Both the position numbers and the translations under genes were made by a program. A stretch of DNA of 64,000 nucleotides from Sphingomonas sp. HF-S4 (GTDB lineage: Bacteria > Pseudomonadota > Alphaproteobacteria > Sphingomonadales > Sphingomonadaceae). The stretch's first letter is position 1; every line of letters begins with the position of its first letter. Below the pieces are notes generated by a model. The model ran no database searches and was not told the origin of the DNA. It saw only the letters and a program-made list of their open reading frames with translations. Of this stretch, positions 8,542-17,213 are shown in pieces. Location of the stretch: NCBI RefSeq assembly GCF_032911445.1, contig NZ_JAWJEJ010000001.1:186001-250000 (forward strand). The letters run 5' to 3'.

Positions 8542-8617
8542 GTGCTCCGGCGAAGGCCGGAGCCCTGGGATCGACGCTGATCGCTCGCCGCCCGCGCTCC
8601 GGCCTTCGCCGGAGCAC
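8542..8617. repeat. REP-like pair: 22-bp perfect inverted arms (copy 1)
   Basis: The arms at 8542-8563 and 8596-8617 are exact reverse complements, and each arm is itself nearly palindromic (GCTCCGGC...GCCGGAGC). The 32-nt interior is unrelated. A diverged copy lies at 41449-41523. The rest of the 458-bp gap 8278-8735 shows no gene: 8278-8541 probably holds the MFS promoter, and 8618-8735 holds the receptor's terminator plus a short G-rich hairpin near 8697-8722. Confidence 0.75.
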
Positions 8618-8652
8618 GAGGTGCGTGCGTATCGGCGCGTGGCTGAAGCAAG

Positions 8653-8677
8653 AAGGCCGGGCGTCGGGCCCGGCCTT
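8653..8677 (-). terminator. Terminator hairpin of the large TonB receptor
   Basis: A perfect 10-bp stem AAGGCCGGGC / GCCCGGCCTT with a 5-nt loop, about 59 nt downstream of the receptor stop on the minus strand. Confidence 0.6.
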
Positions 8678-8735
8678 GGTTCGCCCATCCCCCTGCCTTC
8701 CCTGCCGAAGCAGGGAAGGGGGGTTGAGGGAAGGC

Positions 8736-11700
8736 TCAACGAAGGTTGAAGCGCAGGCCGACGCGGAACTGGCGGCCGAGCATGTCGGAATAGGTGGTGT
8801 TCGACGCGTTGCCGGTTTCCGGGACCAGCAGCGGCCAGCGGTTGAACAAGTTGGTGACGTTGAAGAACATCTCGGCCTGCGAGCTGCCCATCGCGATCTT
8901 CTGGGTCAGGTTGAGATCGGCATAGAACAGCCCCGACACGCGGTTGTTGTCATAGGTCGGGAAGTTGGTGGTCGAGACCGGGCAGCTGGTGCTGCACTCG
9001 ATGCCGTTGGCGACATATTTGCCCGAGCTGACGCCACGGCCGACCACCGTCGCCGAGAAGGTCGGCGTTTCGTAGTTGACGCTGCCGCGGAAGATCCAGG
9101 TCGGCGTGCTGCCCTGCCCGCCATTGGCGCCGACGGTATTGACCGGCGCCGAGCCGGCGACCCCCGTTACTGCGAGATTCTCGATGTAGCGCGTCGCGAT
9201 GCCGCGCAGGGTGAGCGTGTCGCCACCGAGCGGGATGCGATAGGCCGCGTCGAAGTCGATGCCGCGGACCAGGCGGCGGACATAGTTGAACGGCTGGGTG
9301 CGGATCAGCAGATACGGCGCGGCGGGCGTCGAGCGGGCCGGATCCTCGGTGATAGCGTCGCAATAGGCCTGGACACCATCGGCACGGCAGCGGTTGACCG
9401 TTTCCTGCGCGCTGATCGAGTCGATCGCGCCTTCCAGGTCGATGCGGAAATAGTCGACCGACGCCGTGAAGCCGGGCAGGAAACGCGGCGAGACCACGCC
9501 GCCGATGTTCCACGAATTGGCTTTTTCGGGCAGCAGGTTCGGGTTGCCGGTGGTCAGGCCCGAATAGCCGAACGTGCGCGGGCCGTTCGCGCCATCGGGC
9601 GTGAAGATCGGATTGGTGACCGAATCGCTGTTGGCGGTGCCCGCTTGATACAGCTCGTTCAGGTTCGGCGCGCGGATGTCGCGCGAACGCGTCACCCGGA
9701 AGCGGATGTCCTCGATCGGTGCCCAGGTGCCACCCAGCTTCCAAGTGGTGACATAGCCGGAGTTCGAATAGTCGGTAGCGCGCACTGCGCCGTTGAATTC
9801 GAGGCCGAGGCCCAGCGGAACGACGGTTTCGAGATAGGCCTCCTTGACGCTGTATTCGCCGCGGAAGGGGAGGTAGTTGCCGACCGACCAGGCATTGCTG
9901 GTGGTGCCGTTCGCATTGATGACGGGCTGGAACTCGGTCGGCACGCTGCCGCGGATCTTTTCCTTGCGGGCTTCGCCGCCGAATGAAACGCTGACGTCGC
10001 CCGCCCAGGTGGCGAACGGCGTCACCGCCCAATTGGTGCCGACGACATATTGTTCGAGCACCTGATCGCGATAGGGGTCGCCGAGCACGTAATCGATCGC
10101 CGCCGGGTTGGCGACGCCGATGCCGAGGCGGTTAAGCGGCACGCAATTTGGGTCGTTGTTGGTCGTGCTGACATCGACGTTGATCAAGCACTGGATTGAA
10201 CCGGCTGCATAGCCTGCTGCATTGCCGGCTGGCGCGAACGCCGCGGCGGTGGCGTTGTTCATGCGCGCGGTGTTCATGACGTTGCGTAGCTGCTCGCGCA
10301 CGTTGGAACGGCCATATTGCGCATAGACGTCCCAATGGCCGGGCTTGCCGAACGCATCGAAGCTGCCCTCCAGGCCCGCAACGTAGCGCTGCACCTCTCG
10401 CTCATTGTCGATCACACGGGTCGGCAGGTCGGCAGCGGTGGTCGCCACAGTGACGCTGGTGACCCCGGCCAAGCGGGTGGCGCCCAGCGCCTGCAATGCG
10501 AATGCGTTGCAGGTCACTGGCACCGGCACGGTGGTGCAGCCGGTGGTGTTGTAGGTGATGCCGGTCGACAGGTTGGGGCCAGCGTTGAAATAGACCTTTT
10601 GGTGGTTGTACGACCCTTCGAAGAAGGCTTCGACGCCGTCGGCCACTTCATAGCTCAGCCGGCCGAACACGCCCCAGCGATCGTCCTCGGGCATCAGGCC
10701 GATGCGGCGGCCAGAGTCATTGACCTGCCACGATCCGCCCTGAACGACGCTTGGATGCGAGGAGCCGCTCGCTCGGCTGAACGTCGGCGACTGGAGCACG
10801 CCATAGTCGAAGATGTTTACGCCGCCGCCCTGGCCGAAATACAGGCCGCGCAGCGTGTTCGCGGTGGTGCCGGCCGAGGCGGTGATCAGGCCGCCGGGCG
10901 TCGAATTCGCGGCGCCGACCTGGCGCAGCGTCGTGATATAGCGCGGCCGGTCGGTGCTGGCTGCGCGCCAGTTCGGATCCTCGACGCGGACATAGCCGGT
11001 ATGGTTCCAGCCGCGATCGACCGCATCAATATCGAAGATGCCGTCCTGGTGCGCGATCTCGGCGTTGAACAGGATATGGCCGCGGCCGCCCGCGAACGAC
11101 GTGCCGCCCGAGAGGCTGCCGGCATAGTTGAAGCCGTCGCCATAGGTGCTGACGCCGGTCTCGCCGGTGACGCGCAGCCCTTCGAGCTTCTTGTTGAGCA
11201 CGAAATTGACCACGCCGCCGACCGCGTCCGAGCCATAAGCGGCTGAGGCGCCGCCGGTGACCACTTCGACGCGGTCGACCAGCCCCTGCGGGATCGTGTT
11301 GACGTCGACCCAGCCATAGATGGTCGAGCCGACCGAGCGGCGGCCGTCGAGCAGGACCAGCGTGCGGCCTTCGCCGAGGTTACGCAGGCTGAACGCGTTG
11401 ATGCCGGCCGAGCCGTTCGACAGATTGAGGCGCGAATTCGCCGGCTTGGTCGAGCCGGCGAGCTGCGGCAGCTGGTTGACGAAGTCGGCGATATTGTTGG
11501 TCGGCGAGGTATTGTTGATGTCGTCGCGGGTCAGCACGGTGAGCGGCGTCGGGGCCTGAAAGCCGTCGCGGATGATGCGCGAGCCGGTGACGACCAATTC
11601 GTCGCTGCTCTGCGCGGCGGAGGCGGCTTCCTGCTCCTGCGGGACGGTGGTGCCGGTGCCTTCGGTCTGGGCGGCGGCGGGCAGTGCGGCGAGCGAGGCG

Positions 11701-11762
11701 AGGGCCAGCGCGGCCATGCTCGATACGCGTACAAGATGAGATTGCCGGCGTGGATACTTCAT
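8736..11762 (-). CDS. TonB-dependent outer-membrane receptor (large, ~1008 aa)
   Basis: ATG at 11762 follows GGGGGGAAAC and starts a normal signal peptide (MKYPRRQSHLVRVSSMAALA, ending near PAAAQ). A TonB-box-like DELVVTGSRI precedes the plug domain (about residues 55-190, with LRNLGEGRTLVLLDGRR and VEVVTGGASAAYGSDAVGGV). A long 22-strand barrel follows, ending with the aromatic-type terminus RVGLRFNLR. It imports a ligand across the outer membrane using TonB/ExbBD, which is not encoded here. It diverges from a penicillin-acylase gene over a 303-bp gap containing tandem palindromes, suggesting co-control and an N-acyl or peptide-like ligand; that link is inference. Confidence 0.92.
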   Translation of the reverse strand: MKYPRRQSHLVRVSSMAALALASLAALPAAAQTEGTGTTVPQEQEAASAAQSSDELVVTGSRIIRDGFQAPTPLTVLTRDDINNTSPTNNIADFVNQLPQLAGSTKPANSRLNLSNGSAGINAFSLRNLGEGRTLVLLDGRRSVGSTIYGWVDVNTIPQGLVDRVEVVTGGASAAYGSDAVGGVVNFVLNKKLEGLRVTGETGVSTYGDGFNYAGSLSGGTSFAGGRGHILFNAEIAHQDGIFDIDAVDRGWNHTGYVRVEDPNWRAASTDRPRYITTLRQVGAANSTPGGLITASAGTTANTLRGLYFGQGGGVNIFDYGVLQSPTFSRASGSSHPSVVQGGSWQVNDSGRRIGLMPEDDRWGVFGRLSYEVADGVEAFFEGSYNHQKVYFNAGPNLSTGITYNTTGCTTVPVPVTCNAFALQALGATRLAGVTSVTVATTAADLPTRVIDNEREVQRYVAGLEGSFDAFGKPGHWDVYAQYGRSNVREQLRNVMNTARMNNATAAAFAPAGNAAGYAAGSIQCLINVDVSTTNNDPNCVPLNRLGIGVANPAAIDYVLGDPYRDQVLEQYVVGTNWAVTPFATWAGDVSVSFGGEARKEKIRGSVPTEFQPVINANGTTSNAWSVGNYLPFRGEYSVKEAYLETVVPLGLGLEFNGAVRATDYSNSGYVTTWKLGGTWAPIEDIRFRVTRSRDIRAPNLNELYQAGTANSDSVTNPIFTPDGANGPRTFGYSGLTTGNPNLLPEKANSWNIGGVVSPRFLPGFTASVDYFRIDLEGAIDSISAQETVNRCRADGVQAYCDAITEDPARSTPAAPYLLIRTQPFNYVRRLVRGIDFDAAYRIPLGGDTLTLRGIATRYIENLAVTGVAGSAPVNTVGANGGQGSTPTWIFRGSVNYETPTFSATVVGRGVSSGKYVANGIECSTSCPVSTTNFPTYDNNRVSGLFYADLNLTQKIAMGSSQAEMFFNVTNLFNRWPLLVPETGNASNTTYSDMLGRQFRVGLRFNLR

Positions 11763-11940
11763 GTTTCCCCCCTGTGGGATAAATTCCGTTGCCGGCGGAC
11801 CGGCCGTGAATGTCCTCCGCGACATTGCACCACATGCCACTGCGGCCTCTGTATGGACCCCATGCAGCATGTCGGAAACGAAGGTGCGCTGCGGTTTCGC
11901 GGAGCGTCAAGATGCCAGTGGCTTCTATGGCTTACCCACG

Positions 11941-11984
11941 CCATAGCCGCAGACTATGGGCGATGCCATAACCCTGGCCTATGG
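11941..11984. promoter_or_regulatory. Tandem palindromes CCATAR-N7-CTATGG in a divergent promoter
   Basis: Two copies of the same palindrome at 11941-11959 and 11966-11984, spaced exactly 25 bp, with a further CTATGG half-site at 11925-11930. They lie in the gap (11763-12065) between the TonB receptor (minus) and the penicillin acylase (plus), about 80 bp before the latter. This looks like an operator for a dimeric regulator bound in tandem; the protein is not known. Nothing else in the gap is recognisable. Confidence 0.55.
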
Positions 11985-12065
11985 GCGGGCAAGGCCTTTG
12001 CCCTGCGAATGCGCGGCGGAGGGCGCTAGCCTCTGCGGAGCCGTAACAGCCAGGAAGCCTGCCCT

Positions 12066-14426
12066 ATGTTCGACCGCCGTTCCTTCCTGCTCGGCTCGGT
12101 GGCGACGCTGGCGCTCGCCCCCGCCGCGGCGGCGCGGCTGCAATCGGGTGGCGGCGCGGCGCGGCAAAGCAGGGTGGCCGGGCTCGATGCGCCGATCGAG
12201 ATCGTCGACGACGCGTACGGCGTGCCGCACATCCGCGCCGGCTCCATCCCCGATGCGTTCTTCGGCCAGGGCTATGTCGTCGCGCGCGACCGGCTGTTCC
12301 AGATCGACTTGTCGCACCGGCGCGAGATGGGGCGGCTGGCCGAGGTGTTCGGCGCCGATTTCGCCGAGCACGATGCGACGGCGCGGCTGTTCCACTATCG
12401 CGGCGATGTCGAGGCAGAGCTGCGCGCAGTGCCGGCGCAGGTGCTCGCCTGCGCGCGCGCCTATGTCGCGGGGATCAATGCGCGGATCGACGAAGTGCTC
12501 GCGGACCCCGCGCTGCTGCCGCTCGAATACGGCATTCTCGGCGTGGCGCCGCTGCGCTGGGCGCTGCGCGACCTGGTGATCGCGCGGGGCGCCGGAATCG
12601 ACAATGCCGATGACGAGGTGCGCCGCGCGCAACTCGCCGCTTTGGGGCTGCTCGATCTCGATGCGATCATCGCGCCGCTGCGGCCGAGCTGGAAGATGAC
12701 GGTGCCCGAGGGGCTCGATGCTTCGGCGGTGTCCGAGGACGATCTGGGGATGTTGCAACTGGGCGCGCTGCCGTTCAGCGCCGACACGCCGGTCGCCGAT
12801 CCCGCGGCGGGGCCGGAGGCGCGCGCCAATGCCGGGAGCAACGCCTGGACGATCGCGCCGTCGCGCAGCGCCACGGGCCGCCCGATCCTTGCCAACGATC
12901 CGCATCTCGGCATCGGCAGCTTCGGCCCGCGGCACGTCGCGCATCTCAGCGCGCCGGGGCTCGACGTGATCGGCGGCGGCTCGCCGGGGCTGCCGGGGAT
13001 CATGCAGGGGCACACCGATCGCTTCGCGTTCGGGCGGACCAACTTCCATATCGACCAGCTCGATCTGTTCGTGCTCGAACTGCATCCCGAGGATCCCGAG
13101 CGGTATCGGCACGAGGGGGCGTGGAAGGCGTTGCGGAAAGTCGAGGTGGCGATCCCGGTCAAGGGCGGCGCGCCGTACGTCACGACCCTGCGGTATTCGG
13201 TGCAGGGACCGCTGGTGTCGCACGACCCGGCGAAGCGGCGCGCGACTGCGGTGGCGTCGATCGGGATGCAGCCGGGCGGGCACGGCGCGTTCGCGATGAT
13301 CGCGATCAACCTGGCGCAGGACTGGAAGAGTTTGAAGAAGGCCTTCCCGCTGCATCCTTCGCCGACCAATTTCCATTATGCCGATGTCGACGGCAATACC
13401 GGCTGGCAGGTGATCGGCTTCGCGCCGGTGCGCCGGAAAGGCGAGGGGCTGCTGCCGGTGCCCGGCGACGGGCGGTACGATTGGACCGGGATGCGCAACT
13501 TCACCGCGCTGCCCAGTGAATACAACCCGGCCAAGGGCTGGTTCGCCTCGGCCAACCAGAACAATTTGCCTGCCGACTGGCCGCGCGATCGTATCCCGGC
13601 CTTCTCGTTCCGCGATCCCTATCGCTACGAGCGGATCGTCGACGTGCTGTCGAAGCAGGAGCGGCACAGCCTCGACGACAGCGTGAAGCTGCACCACGAT
13701 ACGTTCTCGGAGCCGGCGCGGCAGCTGGTAGCGCTATTGCCGGCGCGGCCCTCGCCCGCCGGGGACATGCTGCGCGGCTGGGATTCGCGGATCGACGGCG
13801 CGAGCGGGGCGGCGGCGTTGTTCGAGATCCTGTGGCGCGAGCTCGGCAAGCGGATGCTCGCGGCGATCGTGCCGGCGCGCGCGGCACATCTGGTGCGCGA
13901 TATCGCGCCGTCGGTGCTGCTCGGTCTGCTGGCGAAACCCGATGCGCGGCTGGGCGCGGACCCGGTGGTGGCGCGTGATGCGATGCTCGATGCGGCGCTC
14001 GCTGCGGCCTGGGCGTCGGCGCGCGAGCTGATGGGGAGCGATCCGGCGCAGTGGCGCTGGGACAAGCTCCATCAGGTTCGCATCCAGCACCCGCTGTCGC
14101 GCATCCCGGCGATCGCCAGGGCGTTCCCGCCGATCGAAGGCGCGGGTTCGGGCGGCGATTCCTACACGGTGATGGCGCGCTGGCTGGGCAGCGGCCCCGG
14201 CTGGCGGACCGGGGGTGGAGCGAGCTACCTCCAGGTGATCGACGTCGGCGCTTGGGACAATTCGTTGATGCTCAATTTGCCCGGCCAGTCGAACGACCCG
14301 CGCTCGCCGCACCACCGCGACCAGTATGCGCCGTGGATCGCCGGGGCGATGCAGCCGATGCTGTTCAGCAAGGCGGCGGTGGATGCGCGGGCGGCGGGGC
14401 GGACGCGGCTGGTGCCGAAGCGCTAA
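12066..14426 (+). CDS. Penicillin acylase family protein (Ntn hydrolase, Tat-exported)
   Basis: 786 residues, the length of a penicillin-acylase precursor. The N-terminus MFDRRSFLLGSVATLALAP is a twin-arginine signal. The chain order is alpha subunit (about 40-200), spacer, then the beta subunit starting at the catalytic N-terminal serine S258 in NAGSNAWTIAPSRS, which is exposed by autocleavage. ILANDPHLGIGSFGP and the late ASANQNN-type motif fit the family. Members cleave amides of beta-lactams, N-acyl-homoserine lactones or acyl-amino acids in the periplasm; the substrate here is unknown. It sits beside the D-Glu locus and could deacylate N-acyl amino acids or peptides taken up by the divergent receptor. 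Confidence 0.92.
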   Translation: MFDRRSFLLGSVATLALAPAAAARLQSGGGAARQSRVAGLDAPIEIVDDAYGVPHIRAGSIPDAFFGQGYVVARDRLFQIDLSHRREMGRLAEVFGADFAEHDATARLFHYRGDVEAELRAVPAQVLACARAYVAGINARIDEVLADPALLPLEYGILGVAPLRWALRDLVIARGAGIDNADDEVRRAQLAALGLLDLDAIIAPLRPSWKMTVPEGLDASAVSEDDLGMLQLGALPFSADTPVADPAAGPEARANAGSNAWTIAPSRSATGRPILANDPHLGIGSFGPRHVAHLSAPGLDVIGGGSPGLPGIMQGHTDRFAFGRTNFHIDQLDLFVLELHPEDPERYRHEGAWKALRKVEVAIPVKGGAPYVTTLRYSVQGPLVSHDPAKRRATAVASIGMQPGGHGAFAMIAINLAQDWKSLKKAFPLHPSPTNFHYADVDGNTGWQVIGFAPVRRKGEGLLPVPGDGRYDWTGMRNFTALPSEYNPAKGWFASANQNNLPADWPRDRIPAFSFRDPYRYERIVDVLSKQERHSLDDSVKLHHDTFSEPARQLVALLPARPSPAGDMLRGWDSRIDGASGAAALFEILWRELGKRMLAAIVPARAAHLVRDIAPSVLLGLLAKPDARLGADPVVARDAMLDAALAAAWASARELMGSDPAQWRWDKLHQVRIQHPLSRIPAIARAFPPIEGAGSGGDSYTVMARWLGSGPGWRTGGGASYLQVIDVGAWDNSLMLNLPGQSNDPRSPHHRDQYAPWIAGAMQPMLFSKAAVDARAAGRTRLVPKR

Positions 14427-14429
14427 ATT

Positions 14430-14450
14430 CCCCTCCCTGAAAGGGAGGGG
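14430..14450. terminator. Convergent terminator hairpin
   Basis: CCCCTCCCT-N3-AGGGAGGGG lies between the convergent penicillin-acylase and XRE-cupin genes. It is the same sequence as R1 end hairpins and probably works as a bidirectional terminator. Confidence 0.6.
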
Positions 14451-14454
14451 AGGG

Positions 14455-15084
14455 CTACCCGTGCAGGTTCATCAGCGAATCCATCAGCCCGTCCTCGGCG
14501 CTTGAGCACACCCCCAGGATCACCGCCTCGTCGCAGCCTTCGCCGGTGACGTAGCCGTGGCCCATGTTCGAATCGATGTAGATCGATTCGCCGGCTTCCA
14601 GCGTCACCGGATCGTAGAATTCGGTGTGGACGGTGATGCTGCCGCTGACGACGTAGATGAACTCCTCGCCCGAATGGTGGACGAGTTCGCCGAACTCCTC
14701 GGCCGATTTGGCGCGAACGCGGGTGAGCACAGGGATCATCCGCTTCCGGCGCAACTCGGTGCAGAGGTAATAATAATCGTAATTGGCGGTGTTCACCCGC
14801 ACCGCGCGATCGAGATCGCCGATGCTGCGGCGGGCAGTGACCGGCGCCTCGGCGGGCGAATCGTTCTCGGCGAACAGTTCGGACATGCGGATGTTGAGCC
14901 GCTGGCTGAGCTGGAGGAGCTTGTCATAGGTCAGGGTGAGCCGGTCGTGCTCGACCTTGGACAACGTCGACACCGGGATGCCGCTGCGCACGCTCATCTC
15001 CTTGAGCGTCCAGCTGTTCCGCGCGCGCAATTGGCGCAGCAGCGCACCCAGCGTCGGGTGTTCGGGCTTCAGCCGCGTCGCCAT
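14455..15084 (-). CDS. XRE-cupin transcriptional regulator of the D-Glu/D-peptide locus
   Basis: 209 residues. The N-terminal Cro/CI-type HTH (about 12-66) contains LRQLRARNSWTLKEMSVRSG and IPVSTLSKVEHDRL; a cupin sensor domain follows (about 125-205, with HHSGEEFIYVVSGSITVHTE and LEAGESIYIDSNMGHGYV). XRE-cupin proteins commonly regulate amino-acid or amine catabolism and bind a small ligand in the cupin. ATG at 15084 follows GGGGATA; an upstream start at 15132 would overlap the operator and adds non-family sequence. It is divergent from the serine hydrolase/dgcA transcript, and a palindromic site lies in the shared gap, so it is the best candidate to control both promoters of the locus. Confidence 0.87.
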   Translation of the reverse strand: MATRLKPEHPTLGALLRQLRARNSWTLKEMSVRSGIPVSTLSKVEHDRLTLTYDKLLQLSQRLNIRMSELFAENDSPAEAPVTARRSIGDLDRAVRVNTANYDYYYLCTELRRKRMIPVLTRVRAKSAEEFGELVHHSGEEFIYVVSGSITVHTEFYDPVTLEAGESIYIDSNMGHGYVTGEGCDEAVILGVCSSAEDGLMDSLMNLHG

Positions 15085-15097
15085 GGATATCCCCGGT

Positions 15098-15133
15098 TTG
15101 ACATTTTTCCGAACAGGATCATTATGTCCCAAT
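15098..15133 (+). promoter_or_regulatory. Promoter-operator 1 of the D-Glu locus
   Basis: TTGACA at 15098-15103, with a possible -10 CATTAT at 15120-15125 (16-nt spacer). The imperfect palindrome AACAGGATCATTATGTCCC is centred near 15122. TTGACA-N10-CAGGAT recurs with identical spacing at 18243, and 26 of the first 39 aligned bases agree by eye. It drives the serine hydrolase and dgcA and lies 14 bp upstream of the divergent regulator's start. Confidence 0.65.
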
Positions 15134-15235
15134 CAGGCGTAACTGGTTCATTCGGGATATAGCCTAGCCGCAGACGCAAACCGGCGCAATCGAGATGGCC
15201 GGGGCGGACGCGCAGGAAAGAGGGAAAACAGCGCG

Positions 15236-17209
15236 ATGTGGAAACGTTCGCTTTCGGTGCTCGCGGCAGGATTGCTGGGGCTCGCTATCGGTGTGCCGGC
15301 CTTTACCCAGGCCCCCGCGCCGCTGACGCCCACGCCGCAGACCGCGGCGGCGGCCGTGCCGGCAAGCCCGGCGGGGACGGCGTCGCTCACCAAGACCGAT
15401 GCCGATGCCTGGCTCGACGGCTTCATGCCCTATGCGCTCGCGCGCGGCGACGTTGCCGGTGCCGTGGTGGTGGTGGTCAAGGACGGCCAAGTGCTCACCC
15501 AGCGCGGCTTCGGCTATGCCGACGTCGCCAAGCGCAAGCAGGTCGATCCGGCCACTACCTTGTTCCGCCCGGGCTCGGTGTCCAAGCTCTATACCTGGAC
15601 CGCAGTGATGCAGCAGGTCGAGGCGGGCAAGCTCAACCTCGACGCCGACATCAACCAGTATCTCGACTTCAAGATACCGCCCTATGACGGCAAGCCGATC
15701 ACGCTGCGCCAGATCATGACGCACACCGCCGGCTTCGAGGAGATCATCAAGGGGCTGCTGAGCTTCGACAAGCCGGTCGCGCCGCTGGGCGAGGTGGTCA
15801 AGCATCGCATCCCCGAGCGGATCTACGCGCCGGGCACCACCCCGGCCTATTCGAACTACGCGACCGCGCTGGCCGGCTATATCGTCGAGCGCGTCTCGGG
15901 CACGCCGTTCGACGACTATGTCGAGCGCAACATCTTCGGCCGGCTCGGCATGCAATACGCCACCTTCCGCCAGCCGCTGCCGGCCAGGCTCAAGCCGTTC
16001 ATGTCGCAGGGCTATGAGCTCGGCTCGGGCGAGGCCAAGAAATACGAAGAGATCGGCATGGCGCCGGCGGGCTCCTCGGCGATCAGCGGCGGCGACATGG
16101 CCAAGTTCATGATCGCGCACCTCAACAAGGGCGGCCCGCTGCTCAGCCCGGCGACCGCCGCGCAGATGCACACCGCGCAGCAGACCGCGATCCCGGCGCT
16201 CAACACGATGGCGCTCGGCTTCTACGAACAGAAGATCAACGGCCACCGCGCGATCGCCCATGGCGGCGACACGGTCTATTTCCATAGCGACCTGTGGATC
16301 TTCCCCGAGGACAATGTCGGGGTCTACATCTCGATGAACAGCAACGGGAAGGACGGCGTCGCGCGCGTCCTGCGCGGACGGCTGTTCGAGGAATTCTCCG
16401 ACCGCTATCTGCCCGATCCCAGCAAGAAGCCGCCGGTCGAGCTGGCCACTGCCAAGGAGCATGCCAAGCTGCTCGTCGGCACCTGGACCAACAGCCGCCG
16501 GATCGATTCGAGCTTCGCCAAGGTCATCGGGCTGATCGGCGACACCAGCATCACCCTCGACGCCGAGGGCCGTCCGGTGATCCCCGCGCTGACCAGCGCC
16601 GGCGGCGCCCCCCGGAAGCTGATCGAAGTCGAGCCATTCGTCTGGCAGGACGCCTATGGCCATGAGCGGCTCGCCGCGCAGGTGGTCGACGGCAAGGTCG
16701 TGCGGTGGAGCTTCGGCGAAGTCTCTCCCTTCATGATCTGGTATCGCACGCCGGGCGCGCTCGATGCGGCGTGGCTGATGCCCGCCTTGCTGTTCGGGAT
16801 CGGCGTGGTGCTGCTCACGGCGCTGTCCTGGCCGGTCGGCTGGGTCGCGCGCCGCCGCTATGGTGCGCCGTTCCTGCTCGAAGGCGAAGCACGGCGCACC
16901 TATCGCGTCGTCCGCGGCTTCGCCTGGCTGGTGCTCGCTGCGCTGGTCGGCTGGGTGATGATCGTCACCGGGCTCGAGGATTTCGAGAGCCATGGTTCGA
17001 CCGACGGGCTGATCCTGCTGGTCCAGGTGGTCGGCACGCTCGCATTCGTCGGGATGTTCGGGCTGTCGATCTGGAACGCCTGGCTCGCCTGGACGCGCAA
17101 GAGCGGCTGGTTCGCCAAGCTGTGGAGCGTGCTGCTCGTGCTCGCCAGCTTCTTCATCCTGTGGACCGCCCTGGTCTACAGGCTGATCAGCCTCGGCACC
17201 GAGTTCTAA
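15236..17209 (+). CDS. Membrane-anchored S12-family serine hydrolase (beta-lactamase/PBP4* fold)
   Basis: 657 residues, about 250 longer than a bare class-C-like domain. A signal sequence or anchor comes first (LSVLAAGLLGLAIGVPAF), then a catalytic domain (about 55-400) with SVSK (S114-K117), the YSN triad element (Y205-N207) and an HGGDTV motif. The C-terminal ~160 residues contain four hydrophobic segments (e.g. ALLFGIGVVLLTALSW). The family includes D-aminopeptidases, DD-carboxypeptidases and esterases. First gene after promoter-operator 1 and 4 nt before dgcA, so it is probably co-transcribed; a role in releasing D-residues from peptides is inferred from context. Confidence 0.87.
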   Translation: MWKRSLSVLAAGLLGLAIGVPAFTQAPAPLTPTPQTAAAAVPASPAGTASLTKTDADAWLDGFMPYALARGDVAGAVVVVVKDGQVLTQRGFGYADVAKRKQVDPATTLFRPGSVSKLYTWTAVMQQVEAGKLNLDADINQYLDFKIPPYDGKPITLRQIMTHTAGFEEIIKGLLSFDKPVAPLGEVVKHRIPERIYAPGTTPAYSNYATALAGYIVERVSGTPFDDYVERNIFGRLGMQYATFRQPLPARLKPFMSQGYELGSGEAKKYEEIGMAPAGSSAISGGDMAKFMIAHLNKGGPLLSPATAAQMHTAQQTAIPALNTMALGFYEQKINGHRAIAHGGDTVYFHSDLWIFPEDNVGVYISMNSNGKDGVARVLRGRLFEEFSDRYLPDPSKKPPVELATAKEHAKLLVGTWTNSRRIDSSFAKVIGLIGDTSITLDAEGRPVIPALTSAGGAPRKLIEVEPFVWQDAYGHERLAAQVVDGKVVRWSFGEVSPFMIWYRTPGALDAAWLMPALLFGIGVVLLTALSWPVGWVARRRYGAPFLLEGEARRTYRVVRGFAWLVLAALVGWVMIVTGLEDFESHGSTDGLILLVQVVGTLAFVGMFGLSIWNAWLAWTRKSGWFAKLWSVLLVLASFFILWTALVYRLISLGTEF

Positions 17210-17213
17210 GACG

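Noticed and set aside
11979..13697. 572-codon open frame antisense to the penicillin acylase gene
   Set aside because: It is Arg/His/Pro-rich with no domain, and the plus strand has a complete acylase with signal and catalytic serine; long antisense frames are expected at this GC content.
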